Assembly: GCA_021779695.1 (NCBI GenBank)
Contig: JAJYAE010000310.1
Span: forward strand, 1 to 5,233
Origin: Acidobacteriota bacterium
GTDB lineage: Bacteria > Acidobacteriota > Terriglobia > Terriglobales > Acidobacteriaceae
Direction of reading: 5' to 3'
Length of the DNA stretch: 5,233 nucleotides
Part shown: in pieces, positions 4,369 through 5,233 of the stretch
Layout: the number at the start of each line of letters is the position of its first letter
Numbering within the stretch: the stretch's first letter is position 1
The notes under the pieces: model-generated
Database searches by the model: none
The model's input: the letters and a program-made list of their open reading frames with translations, nothing else
Told to the model about the DNA's origin: nothing
Program-made: the position numbers and the translations under genes

Positions 4369-5233
4369 ATGAAGGTGACCGTTGGCGTCTGTGGCGGCAT
4401 TGCTGCCTACAAAGCGGCGGAGTTGGTTCGTGCGCTCCAGCGGCAAGGGGTGGAAGTCCATGTCGTGATGACCGAGGCGGCCACCCGGTTCATTCAGCCC
4501 CTTACATTTTCCGCTTTGACGGGTCACAGAGTGATGGTGAGCCTTTGGGACGAGAGCGGACTGGCAGACCAGGCGACGGAGCAGAGCTCAATCGACCACA
4601 TTGGCGAAGCCCAATGGGCGGATGCCCTGGTGGTGGCTCCAGCAACCGCCAATACTCTGGCGAAGTTTGCGCATGGCATCGCGGATGATTTCCTGACCAC
4701 GGTGTATCTGGCAACGCAGTCCCCTGTTCTTGTTGCTCCAGCGATGAACGTCAATATGTGGGAGCATCCTGCAACGCAGTCGAACCTGGAGACCCTGCGC
4801 CAGAGAGGCGTACGGGTGATTGAGCCCGACACCGGTTCGCTTGCCTGCGGCATGGTGGGCCCGGGCCGGATGGCAGAGCCCGAAGTGATTGCGGATGCCG
4901 TACTGAATGCGCTTGGCAGGCGCCATGATCTGGCCGGCGAAGTGGTTCTGGTGACGGCGGGCGGCACGCGCGAAGCGCTGGACCCGGTGCGCTTCCTCGG
5001 AAACCGGTCGAGCGGCAAGATGGGATATGCATTGGCGGAAGCGGCGCATGGCCGTGGGGCGCGCGTCATCCTGGTGAGCGGCCCAACCACGTTGCACCCG
5101 CCTTCTCACTGTGAAGTGGTGAAGGTGACGACGGCAGAGGAGATGCGGAGCGCCGTTCTGGACCGCATGGCTGAAGCGACATTAATCATTAAGGCTGCTG
5201 CAGTGGCCGATTACAAGCCGCTCAAAGTCTCCG
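4369..5233 (+). CDS. coaBC: Bifunctional phosphopantothenoylcysteine decarboxylase / phosphopantothenate-cysteine ligase, 3'-truncated by window edge
   Basis: The first 288 codons of a protein usually near 400 residues; the rest lies past the window. CoaB joins cysteine to 4'-phosphopantothenate using CTP, and CoaC (an FMN flavoprotein) decarboxylates the product, two consecutive steps to coenzyme A. The CoaC half comes first: GVCGGIAAYKA (6-16), active-site histidine H77 in SSIDHI, PATANT (91-96), APAMNVNMW (123-131) with N127, and the lid cysteine C160 in GSLACGMVGPGRMAEP. The CoaB half starts near 181: VLVTAGGTRE (183-192), LDPVR (194-198), NRSSGKMG (202-209), and AAAVADYKP near the window end. 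Key catalytic residues visible so far are intact. ATG 4369 is chosen because GGIAAYK follows at the usual distance. The ATG at 4361 is out of frame and stops after three codons. There is no ribosome binding site; the TACAAT-6 nt-ATG layout suggests a leaderless mRNA. Confidence 0.95.
   Translation, partial: MKVTVGVCGGIAAYKAAELVRALQRQGVEVHVVMTEAATRFIQPLTFSALTGHRVMVSLWDESGLADQATEQSSIDHIGEAQWADALVVAPATANTLAKFAHGIADDFLTTVYLATQSPVLVAPAMNVNMWEHPATQSNLETLRQRGVRVIEPDTGSLACGMVGPGRMAEPEVIADAVLNALGRRHDLAGEVVLVTAGGTREALDPVRFLGNRSSGKMGYALAEAAHGRGARVILVSGPTTLHPPSHCEVVKVTTAEEMRSAVLDRMAEATLIIKAAAVADYKPLKVS

Noticed and set aside
4524..5109. Two long minus-strand frames opposite coaBC (188 and 173 codons)
   Set aside because: Both are shadows of the intact coaBC frame, a common effect in GC-rich sequence, with no family resemblance.

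Overview
The window reads as a chromosomal segment of a Gram-negative bacterium, most probably an acidobacterium (Acidobacteriota, Terriglobia/Acidobacteriaceae type). That placement is inferred from protein character: a glycine-rich 'SKTGGVGGKG' segment near the end of YicC, a long-tailed guanylate kinase, a short omega subunit, and an LPS-type exporter next to a heptose phosphatase. No rRNA or other decisive marker is present. All six long genes are recognisable housekeeping or envelope genes. I see no mobile element, CRISPR array, tRNA or phage signature, and no clearly undescribed system.

Layout. On the minus strand, 1-396 holds the first 132 codons of a HAD-family heptose-bisphosphate phosphatase (GmhB type); its 3' end lies outside the window. 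A 140-bp divergent intergenic region (397-536) separates it from a plus-strand series: an MsbA-type ABC exporter (537-2390), yicC endoribonuclease (2396-3295), gmk guanylate kinase (3333-4073), rpoZ RNA polymerase omega (4063-4293), then coaBC (4369 to the window end, truncated). The exporter-yicC gap is 5 bp, the yicC-gmk gap is 37 bp, and gmk and rpoZ overlap by 11 bp, so these four probably form one transcription unit. coaBC follows a 75-bp gap containing overlapping hairpins and its own candidate promoter.

Function. gmhB and the msbA-like exporter point to lipopolysaccharide: heptose precursor synthesis for the core, and flipping of the lipid A-core across the inner membrane. yicC-gmk-rpoZ-coaBC is a widely conserved housekeeping neighbourhood (RNA turnover, GDP supply, RNA polymerase assembly, coenzyme A synthesis).

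The most interesting signal is in the gene starts. The first reading frame of each of three inferred transcription units has a TANNNT hexamer followed by exactly six bases and then ATG, with no Shine-Dalgarno sequence: TATCCT for gmhB, TACAAT for a 23-codon leader ORF before the exporter, and TACAAT for coaBC. This is the spacing expected when a -10 element fires transcription at or next to the A of the ATG, meaning leaderless mRNAs. At least two of the operon-internal genes (yicC, rpoZ) have well-placed purine-rich ribosome binding sites instead. The leader ORF ends in an ATGA overlap with the exporter start, suggesting translational coupling.
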